Source: Lutispora saccharofermentans
GTDB taxonomy: Bacteria; Bacillota; Clostridia; Lutisporales; Lutisporaceae
NCBI RefSeq assembly: GCF_024363565.1
Contig: NZ_JAJEKE010000002.1
Coordinates: 372,001-436,000, forward strand
Direction of reading: 5' to 3'
Length of the DNA stretch: 64,000 nt
In this document: positions 6,858 to 14,859 of the stretch, piece by piece
Layout: every line of letters begins with the position of its first letter
Numbering within the stretch: position 1 is the first letter of the stretch
The notes under the pieces: model-generated
What the model was told of the DNA's origin: nothing
Databases searched by the model: none
The model's input: only the letters and a program-made list of their open reading frames with translations
Program-made: the position numbers and the translations under genes

Positions 6858-7541
6858 CTATGACTTGATCACTTTCACAACAATTTTTATAACATCTGTA
6901 TCTATTACTCCTTGAATATAAGCTGGCTCATTAGTAGTATCATTTTCAGCAGATACATCTGCATCTTCATATTTTATATTTTTAATTCTGCTGCCATTAT
7001 CAAGCAATTCGGTTGAAACAATTTCACATGAATCTCCTGTATGAGCACCTTCTATAGGAATATAACATCTAAAAGGTATCCAAGTAGTTGTATGACGAAC
7101 AACCCCATCGACAGCTATTGGAATTAAATCAGCAATCTTTATAGAGGCTTCTCTTTTGCCTTTTTTTTCGCTATCTTTTTTATTCTTCTCTTTTTTATTT
7201 TTATCTTGTTTATCGTTGGCTTGTTCATTATTTTTCTGATCTTCATTTTCCTTATTATTGTTGTTCTGACCCTTCACAGTCTTATACATAATGCCTTTGT
7301 GAATTCGACCATTAACAAATACGGCATTTTCACTTGCTTCTGCATCTGCTAGCTCAATCTTTCTATCAATACTGATTATTTCGAGCACCCTATCTTTTTC
7401 AGGCGGCGCAAAGTATATTTCACTTTCAATCATTTGCTGGCATGTTCCTACATAAGCTGTATTAATAGATTCATTTATCTCAGGTTTTTCTATCGATTCG
7501 GTTTCCACAGCGTTTTTACCTGTGTTATAATCAATTGACAT
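6858..7541 (-). CDS. SPOCS (DUF3794)-like protein with charged insert, copy 2
   Basis: The 227-residue protein starts at ATG 7541 with AGGAGG well placed. It is a clear paralogue of the 5852-6667 product: shared blocks include ESEIYFAPPEKDRVL, ENAVFVNGRIHKGIMYKTV, VRHTTTWIPFRCYIPIEGA and GDSCEIVSTELLDNGS. The N-terminal repeat tail is absent. The charged insert (about residues 105-135) has a different sequence of K, N, D and E, so the loop tolerates change while the folded part is kept. About 190 bases separate the genes. Expression during sporulation is plausible from the family but no sporulation promoter could be read with confidence. Confidence 0.65.
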   Translation of the reverse strand: MSIDYNTGKNAVETESIEKPEINESINTAYVGTCQQMIESEIYFAPPEKDRVLEIISIDRKIELADAEASENAVFVNGRIHKGIMYKTVKGQNNNNKENEDQKNNEQANDKQDKNKKEKNKKDSEKKGKREASIKIADLIPIAVDGVVRHTTTWIPFRCYIPIEGAHTGDSCEIVSTELLDNGSRIKNIKYEDADVSAENDTTNEPAYIQGVIDTDVIKIVVKVIKS

Positions 7542-7782
7542 TTCAATTCCTCCTTATTTAATTTCCAATATATTTTTGAAGTGATAAATAATGTAAAACT
7601 TGCCTACTACATATTATTATGTGATATCAGCTTGGTTACAGTTTAAAGAAAATTTTTAGCATACGATTGAATCATAAAACTGAAGAGTTCTGATTATACT
7701 TGCCGATAACCTGAATTCTGATTATTTTCATTTATAATACAAGCTTTAGTTAAAAATAAAAGAATATTTAGTCCAAAGAACA

Positions 7783-9399
7783 CTAAAATATTTTTAGATA
7801 TAGAATCAATATTAAAGCATTCAAAACCACCATAATAAGTGAAAAAGGTATTGAAAAAGCTAAGTAATGCTTAAGATCAAAAATCTCCATCACACTTTTT
7901 TTGTCTTTCATTTTTAAATTAGGCAGCTTTAAGAAACGAGTTACTTCCCCTAATAATACAGGTCCACCAGTTGCTGACCACGGTAGCATACTACTTCCTG
8001 CCAGAATACCTAGAGCTAAGGCAGCGTATACCAAGTTGTTACCCACTATAGACGACAGTTGGTTACATATTGGCAGCAAAGTTGCAGCCGCAGGGCCAGC
8101 AGAGAGAAAAGTCGCTATAATAAATGCCATGAGCATAATACTTATTAATATTAAAGCTCCACTTTCTTCAGTAAAAGTTAGTACATAGTTTACAGCTATA
8201 TTTAATATTCCACTATACTCCAACACTCCGCCTATTAAAAATAGTGCTACGATAAATATAAGTGAGTCTAGAACCGGTATAGCATTTATGGTGTCTTCAG
8301 GGTTATGATCATTAGTTATTAAAAGAATTGAACCGAATATCACTGATATAAATGCTATAGATAAATTTATAAATGGGCCTATGCAAATAAAAGTAATGAA
8401 TAGAAAGAATAAAACCAGTGGTAATTTCGCTTTCTTCCAATTTATATTCATATGTGCCTCCTCAAAAGTATCAAACGGATCTGTTTTTATCATAAGCTTT
8501 TTATGCTTTTTTATAGGGGGAGGCTCCTTATCATGGGGTTTAGGTTTTATAGTGTAGTGAATTTTATTAATATCAGATGAAAGTTCTTCAGAAGGTTCAG
8601 TTCTTTTATAATGTGATAGTTGAATTTCCTGATTCTTAGTTCTTTTTATTGGCTTTGCCTTATCTTCATGGAGTTTAGGTTTAATAACATAGCTAATTAC
8701 AGAAGTATCTGCTGGCAGTTTTCTATCTAAGCTTAATGGAGAAACGTTATTATCTCCTTTCCTGGTAAGAAGTGTTTGTTTTTCGGATGGATATTTTTTC
8801 TTCTCTAAGTAATTAAACCAAGTCATGCTATATTTAACTAGCAATATCGTATAAATAAAACAAGGAATAAATAATTTTATTAAGAAATCCCATAAAGAAA
8901 AATCTGTATATAATGTGATGATTACTGCTGGAGTATCGGCCCAAGGCAAGGCTGCTCCTCCTATATTTGATGCAATAATTGCAGATACTAGTAATGGTAT
9001 AATAGGTAAATTAAATTTTAGTGCAAGTTTTAAGCAAATAAATGTAAACAACAGAATGACAGTTAGGTTATTCATGAATAATGAAGTAGCATACATTACT
9101 ATAGGAAGCAGTATAACTATTAAAATTCTCTTCTTCTTGGAGTAACGGACAAATTGATAACCAATATAGTTAAAAAGGCCGCTTCTTTCAAATATTTTCG
9201 TAAATAACCCTAATACTATTATTAAGATAACTATTTCCTGTGGAAAGTTTTGAAATGCTAAATTAGCAGGAAATGAACCTGATAGATTACCGTATATTAA
9301 TAGTATTGCTGACCCTAATACTGCAATCGGCGTTCTGTATTTTGTAAAAAACACCATTCCAAGATATGTTACGGAAGCTATCATCAATATATTTAACAT
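7783..9399 (-). CDS. SLC13/ArsB-type ion permease with long cytosolic linker
   Basis: This 538-residue membrane protein has AGGAG eight bases before ATG 9399. About five or six hydrophobic segments lie in residues 1-190 and about six in 325-538. The two repeats of the ion-transporter fold carry the matching motifs NIGGAALPWADTPAVI (about 145-160) and SSMLPWSATGGPVLL near the end, which mark the paired hairpin loops. Relatives carry arsenite, citrate, dicarboxylates or Na+/H+, so the substrate is open. The linker (about 195-325) is unusually long and holds a duplicated unit, YVIKPKLHEDKAKPIKR (237-253) and YTIKPKPHDKEPPPIKK (282-298). It lies next to the SPOCS-like genes on the same strand. 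Confidence 0.8.
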   Translation of the reverse strand: MLNILMIASVTYLGMVFFTKYRTPIAVLGSAILLIYGNLSGSFPANLAFQNFPQEIVILIIVLGLFTKIFERSGLFNYIGYQFVRYSKKKRILIVILLPIVMYATSLFMNNLTVILLFTFICLKLALKFNLPIIPLLVSAIIASNIGGAALPWADTPAVIITLYTDFSLWDFLIKLFIPCFIYTILLVKYSMTWFNYLEKKKYPSEKQTLLTRKGDNNVSPLSLDRKLPADTSVISYVIKPKLHEDKAKPIKRTKNQEIQLSHYKRTEPSEELSSDINKIHYTIKPKPHDKEPPPIKKHKKLMIKTDPFDTFEEAHMNINWKKAKLPLVLFFLFITFICIGPFINLSIAFISVIFGSILLITNDHNPEDTINAIPVLDSLIFIVALFLIGGVLEYSGILNIAVNYVLTFTEESGALILISIMLMAFIIATFLSAGPAAATLLPICNQLSSIVGNNLVYAALALGILAGSSMLPWSATGGPVLLGEVTRFLKLPNLKMKDKKSVMEIFDLKHYLAFSIPFSLIMVVLNALILILYLKIF

Positions 9400-9613
9400 A
9401 AATTCATCTCCTAATATTATGGTTATATATTCCAGATATATTCAACAATGATAATATTCATCGGATTTGAGAATGTGCTTGCCAGATTCCTATTTTTTTG
9501 GCCTTTCTCAGTTTAACTTATGCAAGGTGCTCATTTTAGGACACATGTTTTAGTATATTATTTCATCTAATTTCTTTGCTTTAAATTTAGTTATTATGAG
9601 GTTTGTTTTTATA
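9400..9613. other. Intergenic, nothing recognised
   Basis: AT-rich spacer between the permease start and the next junction repeat. No hairpin or coding pattern stands out. Confidence 0.4.
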
Positions 9614-9643
9614 GGAAGCATTAGGACAGTTCTTTTTGCTTCC
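9614..9643 (+). repeat. Cassette-junction repeat, copy 4
   Basis: GGAAGCATTAGGACAGTTCT followed by TTTTGCTTCC closely matches the copies at 518 and 2015. RHS coding DNA resumes about 15 bases later. Confidence 0.7.
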
Positions 9644-9654
9644 GTATATCAGAA

Positions 9655-9955
9655 GAGAATAAGGCGTTATATATAGTCTGCTATGAATATGACAAAGTAG
9701 TACTTGAAATAATCGGACAAGGAAATGAAACAGTAAGAAATATATATGGCACAAACCTTCTTATAAGAGAAGCAGGCAATAGAACAGCTTACTACATGTA
9801 CAACGGTCATGGAGACTTGACAGTCCTGCTGAATGCAAGATACTATGACCCCAGAATAGCAAGATTCTTACTGAGGATATCTATAGGGGAATAAATATAT
9901 GACCCGTTAAGCCTGAATCTATATACTTATTGTTATAATGAACCAGTGTTGCGTT
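9655..9955 (+). pseudogene. RHS core fragment (longest remnant of the barrel end)
   Basis: One frame reads YEYDKVVLEIIGQGNETVRN, then YGTNLLIREAGNRTAYYMYN, GHGDLTVLLNARYYDPRIAR and FLLR before a frameshift and stop; LNLYTYCYNEPV follows in another frame near 9912. This is the conserved end of the RHS core including NGHGD and RYYDP. Start, secretion region and toxin tip are absent. It ends abruptly 10 bases before the terminator of the opposing gene. Confidence 0.85.
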
Positions 9956-9964
9956 TTTTACTGG

Positions 9965-10007
9965 GTACAAAAAGACCACATCTAAAGAATAGATAGTGGC
10001 CTTTTAT
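9965..10007 (-). terminator. Terminator of the DUF4932 gene
   Basis: On the minus strand AAAGGCCACTATCT pairs with AGATGTGGTCTTTTT around a short loop, giving a stem with a T-run. It starts just past the stop at 10013. Confidence 0.7.
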
Positions 10008-10012
10008 ATTCA

Positions 10013-11128
10013 TTATGGATATGTGACAATCAAATCTTCAATAATTAACGGTATAAACGTATTGAAATTTTTATATACGGCACGGTCGGCAAGATATTTG
10101 TTAATGCTTTTGCAAACGGTATCGATATAAATAAATCCATTTTCTCGCTCTTCCGCCAACAATTGCTCTGCTCGTTCAGGATTGTAATATTTCATCATCT
10201 CAACTACACAAGCTCTTAGAATCAGTTCTTCCAGAACGGTATCCCAATCAGAATAAGCGAGGCCTGCCATCTCTTCGGAAATTGGCTCCAATAAATGCTT
10301 GCTCTTTTCAATCCATTCGGCAAAATGTTCTTCACCGGAAATCGGGATAAAGCTGTGACCAAACTCGTGGGCTTCCAGTTCCGTAAAATAGTCACAATCC
10401 CAAAAGACAGGGATGCGGTCTGCTACATCATTGGGTCCCAGCAAAGAATAAATAAATCGCTGCTCGCCTTTGGCTATTGAGGGGCCAAAGCCTCCGGTGT
10501 GGAACAGGGTGACCAGCACCACATTATACTCGTCAAACTTCTGGCCATAGAACTCTTCCATGTAGCCAAGCAGGTTTTCTTCGGGCAAAATCGCCAGAGT
10601 ATTATTCAATATAGTTTGGTAGTAATCTATATGCTTTTTAAAGAACGATTCAAAATCGCTGGCTAAATAGAAATCTTTCAGCAGGTCGAAAAACTCCTGC
10701 AGTTTTTCTATTTCATCAAAGTAGAAGTCATTTGAGTCAAACTGTTTGATATAGCTTCGATAAGCTTCTTCATCCACCGTAAAGTCCGGTCTCATAAACA
10801 GAATCATGGCAGGCGGTTCATCAATGGCACTAAAAGCTGCATTTTCATAATACTGCACGGCCGGATGATTATCATACTTTCTAAAATGATCATCAATGTC
10901 CTTTTTATAATTCGTGTAAAAACGGCTGATCAATCCATAACGGATATTCATATTATCCTTGCCCATGTATTGGACAATTGTCAGCAATTCCAGCTCCGGC
11001 CTCACCGACATAATAAGGCCATTGCGGGTAACGGTAATAGGCTTTGGCAGCTGCGGTTCTCCGCCGGCTTGTATGCTTCCGGAAAAAAGCAGAGTAAAGC
11101 AGCAAATGGCTATTATCATTTTTTTCAT
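10013..11128 (-). CDS. Secreted DUF4932-type putative zinc protease
   Basis: A 371-residue protein with a clear signal peptide (MKKMIIAICCFTLLFSGSIQAGG, cleavage likely near residue 21) and AGGAGG before the ATG. The motif HEFGH at 254-258, in ELEAHEFGHSF, is a textbook HExxH zinc site. An acidic stretch (LEELILRACVVEMMKYY) about 45 residues later could give the third ligand. Overall pattern and length fit the DUF4932 family of Bacteroidetes and Firmicutes, predicted metallopeptidases outside the cell. Substrate unknown. The divergently placed two-component genes are 170 bases away and might control it, but this is unproven. Confidence 0.78.
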   Translation of the reverse strand: MKKMIIAICCFTLLFSGSIQAGGEPQLPKPITVTRNGLIMSVRPELELLTIVQYMGKDNMNIRYGLISRFYTNYKKDIDDHFRKYDNHPAVQYYENAAFSAIDEPPAMILFMRPDFTVDEEAYRSYIKQFDSNDFYFDEIEKLQEFFDLLKDFYLASDFESFFKKHIDYYQTILNNTLAILPEENLLGYMEEFYGQKFDEYNVVLVTLFHTGGFGPSIAKGEQRFIYSLLGPNDVADRIPVFWDCDYFTELEAHEFGHSFIPISGEEHFAEWIEKSKHLLEPISEEMAGLAYSDWDTVLEELILRACVVEMMKYYNPERAEQLLAEERENGFIYIDTVCKSINKYLADRAVYKNFNTFIPLIIEDLIVTYP

Positions 11129-11182
11129 TATAAAACCTCCTCGTAAATTTTTGATCTTTTAAAAATATTATATAAAACAACA

Positions 11183-11200
11183 GGTTAAGAAAAGGTTAAG
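11183..11200 (+). promoter_or_regulatory. Direct-repeat site, candidate response-regulator box
   Basis: GGTTAAG occurs twice with an 11-base period (11183-11189 and 11194-11200). OmpR/PhoB-type regulators usually bind such head-to-tail repeats. It lies between the divergent DUF4932 gene and the response-regulator gene, so it could control both. A further CTTAACTCAAAATTAACC lies at about 11219-11236. Confidence 0.5.
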
Positions 11201-11300
11201 CTCAGAAATGTTTTTGCGTCTTAACTCAAAATTAACCATGACACTGCTATACTATAATTATGATAGTGTAAAGGACAGGTTTGACAAAGGAGGAAATAAA

Positions 11301-11987
11301 ATGCGGCTATTGATTATAGAAGATGAAAATGATTTGCGCATTGCTTTGCTGCGGGGATTTCGGAAGCTGGGCTATCTGGCGGATGGAGCGGCAGACGGAG
11401 TGGAGGGGTTGGAACTGGCTCAAATAAATTCATATGATCTTATTATACTTGACTTGAACCTGCCGGGTATGGATGGCTTGGAAATATTGCGGGCCATCCG
11501 CGAAACGGACTGGCAGCAAAGAATTATCATTCTTTCGGCCCGTTCCGACTTTACCGATCGTATTGAAGGATTGAATTTGGGCGCTAACGATTACCTGATA
11601 AAGCCCTTTGATTTTGGCGAATTGGAAGCCCGTGTGCGCAATTTGCTAAGGCGGTCCTTCGTGCATAGGGAAAGCGTACTGCAATGTGAGGGGATTTTAC
11701 TGGATACGGTGAAGCGTATTGTGAGGACTGCCGCAGGTGCAGTAGTCGAACTTCCGCCCAAGCAATACGCCATCTTGGAATACCTGTTTTTAAATCAAGG
11801 CAGACCGGTTAGCGCAGAGGAATTGCTTGAGCATGTGTGGGCCGGGGATGATGTTTTATTTTCCGGCACTGTCAAAGTGCATATAAGTTTGCTGCGTAAA
11901 AAGATGAGTGAGATCGTGGGATATAATATCATTTGCAATATACGAGGGGCAGGCTATCTGCTGGGAAAGGAGAAGGAGCAGGGATGA
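11301..11987 (+). CDS. OmpR/PhoB-family response regulator
   Basis: From ATG 11301 (AAAGGAGG upstream) the protein has 228 residues; the longer frame starting at 11208 has no ribosome site. The receiver domain shows MRLLIIEDEND (acidic pocket), LIILDLNLPGMDG with the phosphorylated Asp near residue 51, a Ser/Ala switch in IILSARSD, and the conserved lysine in NDYLIKPFD. The C-terminal winged helix runs from about 125 to the end (PPKQYAILEYLF, then VHISLLRKKM and IRGAGYLL). Its stop overlaps the ATG of the kinase gene. It is an ordinary transcription-controlling partner of that kinase. Confidence 0.93.
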   Translation: MRLLIIEDENDLRIALLRGFRKLGYLADGAADGVEGLELAQINSYDLIILDLNLPGMDGLEILRAIRETDWQQRIIILSARSDFTDRIEGLNLGANDYLIKPFDFGELEARVRNLLRRSFVHRESVLQCEGILLDTVKRIVRTAAGAVVELPPKQYAILEYLFLNQGRPVSAEELLEHVWAGDDVLFSGTVKVHISLLRKKMSEIVGYNIICNIRGAGYLLGKEKEQG

Positions 11988-13114
11988 AGATACTTTCTTT
12001 ACGCATGCGGCTGACGCTGGTTACGGTCGTAATCATAATTATTTTAGCCTTTATCCTGACCGGCAGTTCTATTTACAATGCAAGTTCCATATTCAAGGCA
12101 GCCCAATCCTCTGATAGTTCCAGTACGATCTATAATGTCAATTCGGCTAATGAGGGCGGTTATGCAGGCGAATATACAGATCAAGATACAATAACCATAG
12201 CTCAGGCCAGTGAGGAATTTAATGATCAGAGCATTATGCTTATGTGTGCCGTAATTGTGCTGGGCGGCTTTTTTACTTATTTTGCTTTGGGTTATGCTCT
12301 GAGGCCTGTACATCAATTGAGCCAAAAAATCAGTAGCATCACTGAAAATAACCTTAATGTCCGCATCGATGATTTTCAAGCCGGAGATGAAATCAACCGG
12401 CTGGCGGATTCTTTCAATATGCTTTTATCACGTTTGGAAAAAGCTTTTCACATGCAAAAAAGCTTTGCTTCTGCTGCCGCACATGAATTAAAAACGCCGC
12501 TGGCTGCTATCAAAACCAGCTTGGATGTGCTGCGGCTGGAAGAAAACCCTTCTTCGGAAGAATATGCCTGGGCGGTACAGGTAGCAGAGAAGCAGACCGG
12601 ACGAATGATCAAACTGGTAAACGATTTGTTTACGATGTCTATGCAGCACGATTATGGTTTTGAAGACAGCGTGGATTTGAATTTGATGCTTCAGGATATT
12701 TTATGGGATTTACAGCCGCAAATAGAAGAAAAACAGCTTACTACAAGTATAACCGACAAATTCCAACGGCTTTTGCCTGCTAATTCAGCTATGCTCTATC
12801 GAGCTCTGGCTAACTTGGTGGAAAACGCAGTCAAATACAACGTTAAGGGCGGCAGTGTTGAAATTTGCCTTGCTGCAGAGGAAAGGCACGTGTCCATCAG
12901 GATTGCCGATAGCGGCATTGGCATCAGTCAGCAGCAGCGAGAGCGGATATTTGAGCCTTTTTACAGGGCGGATACTTCGCGTTCCCGCAAAACCGGCGGG
13001 GCCGGACTAGGTTTGGCGATTGCTAAAGATACCATAGAGCGTCACGGCGGTCAAATCGGGATTGAATCCAATGGCAACCAGGGTACAGTATTTGTGGTGC
13101 GCCTGCCTATTTAG
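11984..13114 (+). CDS. Sensor histidine kinase (HAMP, HisKA, HATPase)
   Basis: From ATG 11984, which overlaps the regulator stop as ATGA, the kinase has 376 residues. It has a transmembrane segment at about 10-28, a short extracytoplasmic part of about 60 residues rich in Ser and acidic residues, and a second membrane segment near 90-110. HAMP follows, then HisKA with the phospho-accepting His in AAAHELKTPLAAIK. The ATPase domain has the N box (NLVENAVKYN), G1 (ADSGIGIS), F (IFEPFYR) and G2 (GAGLGLAIAK) boxes. The small outer domain suggests sensing of a membrane or small-peptide signal. The target genes may include the divergent protease-like gene. Confidence 0.93.
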   Translation: MKILSLRMRLTLVTVVIIIILAFILTGSSIYNASSIFKAAQSSDSSSTIYNVNSANEGGYAGEYTDQDTITIAQASEEFNDQSIMLMCAVIVLGGFFTYFALGYALRPVHQLSQKISSITENNLNVRIDDFQAGDEINRLADSFNMLLSRLEKAFHMQKSFASAAAHELKTPLAAIKTSLDVLRLEENPSSEEYAWAVQVAEKQTGRMIKLVNDLFTMSMQHDYGFEDSVDLNLMLQDILWDLQPQIEEKQLTTSITDKFQRLLPANSAMLYRALANLVENAVKYNVKGGSVEICLAAEERHVSIRIADSGIGISQQQRERIFEPFYRADTSRSRKTGGAGLGLAIAKDTIERHGGQIGIESNGNQGTVFVVRLPI

Positions 13115-13177
13115 CAAATCAATAAATATCTTTATTTATGATAAATGCAGGTGTTTTTATTAAATAATAAAAGCGTA

Positions 13178-13207
13178 TTGACAAGAAAATATAAATGGCA
13201 ATATAAT
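13178..13207 (+). promoter_or_regulatory. Promoter of the NAD-salvage operon
   Basis: TTGACA (13178-13183) and TATAAT (13202-13207) are spaced by 18 bases, about 55 bases before the Nudix-regulator start. Confidence 0.8.
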
Positions 13208-13219
13208 GATAATAACAAA

Positions 13220-13232
13220 ATGATAATATCAT
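13220..13232. promoter_or_regulatory. Candidate operator of the NrtR-like regulator
   Basis: ATGATAATATCAT is a near-perfect palindrome (arms ATGAT/ATCAT) just after the -10 box; a related ATGATAATAAC lies at about 13207-13217. NrtR proteins commonly repress NAD genes from such positions. Assignment to this regulator is inference. Confidence 0.45.
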
Positions 13233-13261
13233 ATAATAAATAACAAATTGAAGGTGATGTA

Positions 13262-14173
13262 ATGCCGGATAATCTACTAATAAATAAACAGGGCCTTACC
13301 GAGGAGCAATTCTTAGCTGCATATGATGCGAGTAAATATGAGAGACCTTCGGTGACAGTGGATATGCTGATTTTTACAGTGACCGATGAAGAAAAGGAAA
13401 ACTACAGGAAGCTTCCTGAAAAAGTCTTAAGGCTGCTGATGATTAAGAGAGGCGACCATCCATACATTGGACAATGGGCTCTGCCCGGTGGGTTTGTAAA
13501 AATGGGTGAAAGCCTGGATGAAGCTGCCATAAGGGAATTAAAAGAGGAGACCAACATTGATGATATATATATGGAGCAGCTTTATACGTGGGGGGATGCA
13601 GCCAGAGACCCGCGTACAAGAGTAATAAGCACCTCCTATATGTCATTGGCTGATAGTTCGACGCTTGAAATCAGAGCCAGTGATGATGCAGATGATGCAA
13701 AATGGTTTACGGTTTCCTGTAAATTGTATCAAGAACAAAAGACAGTGACTGAAAAGGGATACATACTTCAAAGACTGTTGAAATTAAGTTTGTCCAGCGA
13801 TGAGGATAATCTTTCTGCAATTCTAAAGCTTGTGAAGACTGTAGAAGGGAAAGTGACAAAAGTAGAGAGAGAAGTCGTTGAATCAAATGGGATAGCTTTT
13901 GACCATGCGAAAATCATAGAGTATGGAATTGAAAGGCTGCGCAGCAAAATTGAGTATACGGATATAGCATTTAATCTGATGCCGGAACTATTTACTCTTA
14001 CTGAGCTCCAGCAAGTATACGAAGTTATCCTTGATGCGGAGCTGTTAAAAGCAAATTTCAGAAGGAAGATCGCTGATATGGTGATCGAAACCAATGAGTA
14101 TACCAAGGACGCAGGTCATAGGCCTTCAAAATTATTCAGGTTTAACCCAAACTGGAATAATATTTCAAAGTGA
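13262..14173 (+). CDS. NrtR-like Nudix-domain transcriptional regulator
   Basis: This 303-residue protein has an N-terminal Nudix domain (about 30-175) and a C-terminal winged-helix part (about 200-303, ending RPSKLFRFNPNW). The Nudix box reads GGFVKMGESLDEAAIRELKE followed by ETNI, so the catalytic glutamates are kept but the terminal glycine of the box is Asn. In NrtR the domain binds ADP-ribose or related NAD products and releases DNA; many members no longer hydrolyse. The nicotinamidase and pncB genes follow directly, which is the standard target set. The C-terminal SKLFRFNP motif is typical for the DNA-binding half of these proteins. Confidence 0.85.
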   Translation: MPDNLLINKQGLTEEQFLAAYDASKYERPSVTVDMLIFTVTDEEKENYRKLPEKVLRLLMIKRGDHPYIGQWALPGGFVKMGESLDEAAIRELKEETNIDDIYMEQLYTWGDAARDPRTRVISTSYMSLADSSTLEIRASDDADDAKWFTVSCKLYQEQKTVTEKGYILQRLLKLSLSSDEDNLSAILKLVKTVEGKVTKVEREVVESNGIAFDHAKIIEYGIERLRSKIEYTDIAFNLMPELFTLTELQQVYEVILDAELLKANFRRKIADMVIETNEYTKDAGHRPSKLFRFNPNWNNISK

Positions 14174-14187
14174 GAGGAGAAATCTAT

Positions 14188-14859
14188 ATGAGAATGATAA
14201 ATAAAAATGAATTTTTGAAAAGAAGTGTTAAGACTCTTGAAGAAATATATGATATGCTGGCAAAACTCCCTGGTATCCGGTTGAAAGATTTACAGGGGAA
14301 ACAAACAGCCATTGTAATAATTGATATGGTAAATGGCTTTGCCAGGGAAGGGGCGTTAAGGAGCCCGAGGGTGGAAGGCTTGATACCGGAAATAGCAGGA
14401 TTGTTAAAGGCTTGCGACGAATTGAAGGTTGCAAAGCTTGCATTTGCAGACTGCCACACAAAAGCTTCGCCGGAATTTGATGCTTATCCGGCACATTGCA
14501 TGGCAGGAACCAGCGAAGGGGAAATCGTTGACGAGCTCAAGGAGATCGGAGGCTATACTCTTATTCCTAAAAATTCTACAAATGGCTTCCTTGAAGAAAA
14601 ATTTCAGAAATGGCTTAAGGAAAATGAACACATCAATACCTTCATAGTTACCGGTGACTGTACAGATATTTGTATACAGCAATTTGCGATAACATTAAAG
14701 ACCTGGTTCAATATGCAGGACAAAAAAGCAAGAGTGATCGTTCCTGTAAATGCGGTTGAAACTTATGATTTAGGCTTGCATGACGGTGACCTGATGAATG
14801 CAGCGGCCCTATACAATATGATGATCAATGGAATAGAAGTGGTTGAGGGGGTAAAATAA
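14188..14859 (+). CDS. pncA: Nicotinamidase / isochorismatase-family hydrolase
   Basis: From ATG 14188 (GAGAGGAG nine bases upstream) the product has 223 residues. The catalytic triad of the family is visible: Asp in VIIDMVNGF, Lys in IPKNSTNGF, and the nucleophile Cys in VTGDCTDICI. The metal-binding region has ADCHTKASPEF where PncA has its D-x-H site. The enzyme would convert nicotinamide to nicotinate, feeding the next gene. The stop abuts the pncB start (TAA then ATG). A different amide substrate cannot be excluded, but the operon makes nicotinamide by far the best guess. Confidence 0.85.
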   Translation: MRMINKNEFLKRSVKTLEEIYDMLAKLPGIRLKDLQGKQTAIVIIDMVNGFAREGALRSPRVEGLIPEIAGLLKACDELKVAKLAFADCHTKASPEFDAYPAHCMAGTSEGEIVDELKEIGGYTLIPKNSTNGFLEEKFQKWLKENEHINTFIVTGDCTDICIQQFAITLKTWFNMQDKKARVIVPVNAVETYDLGLHDGDLMNAAALYNMMINGIEVVEGVK

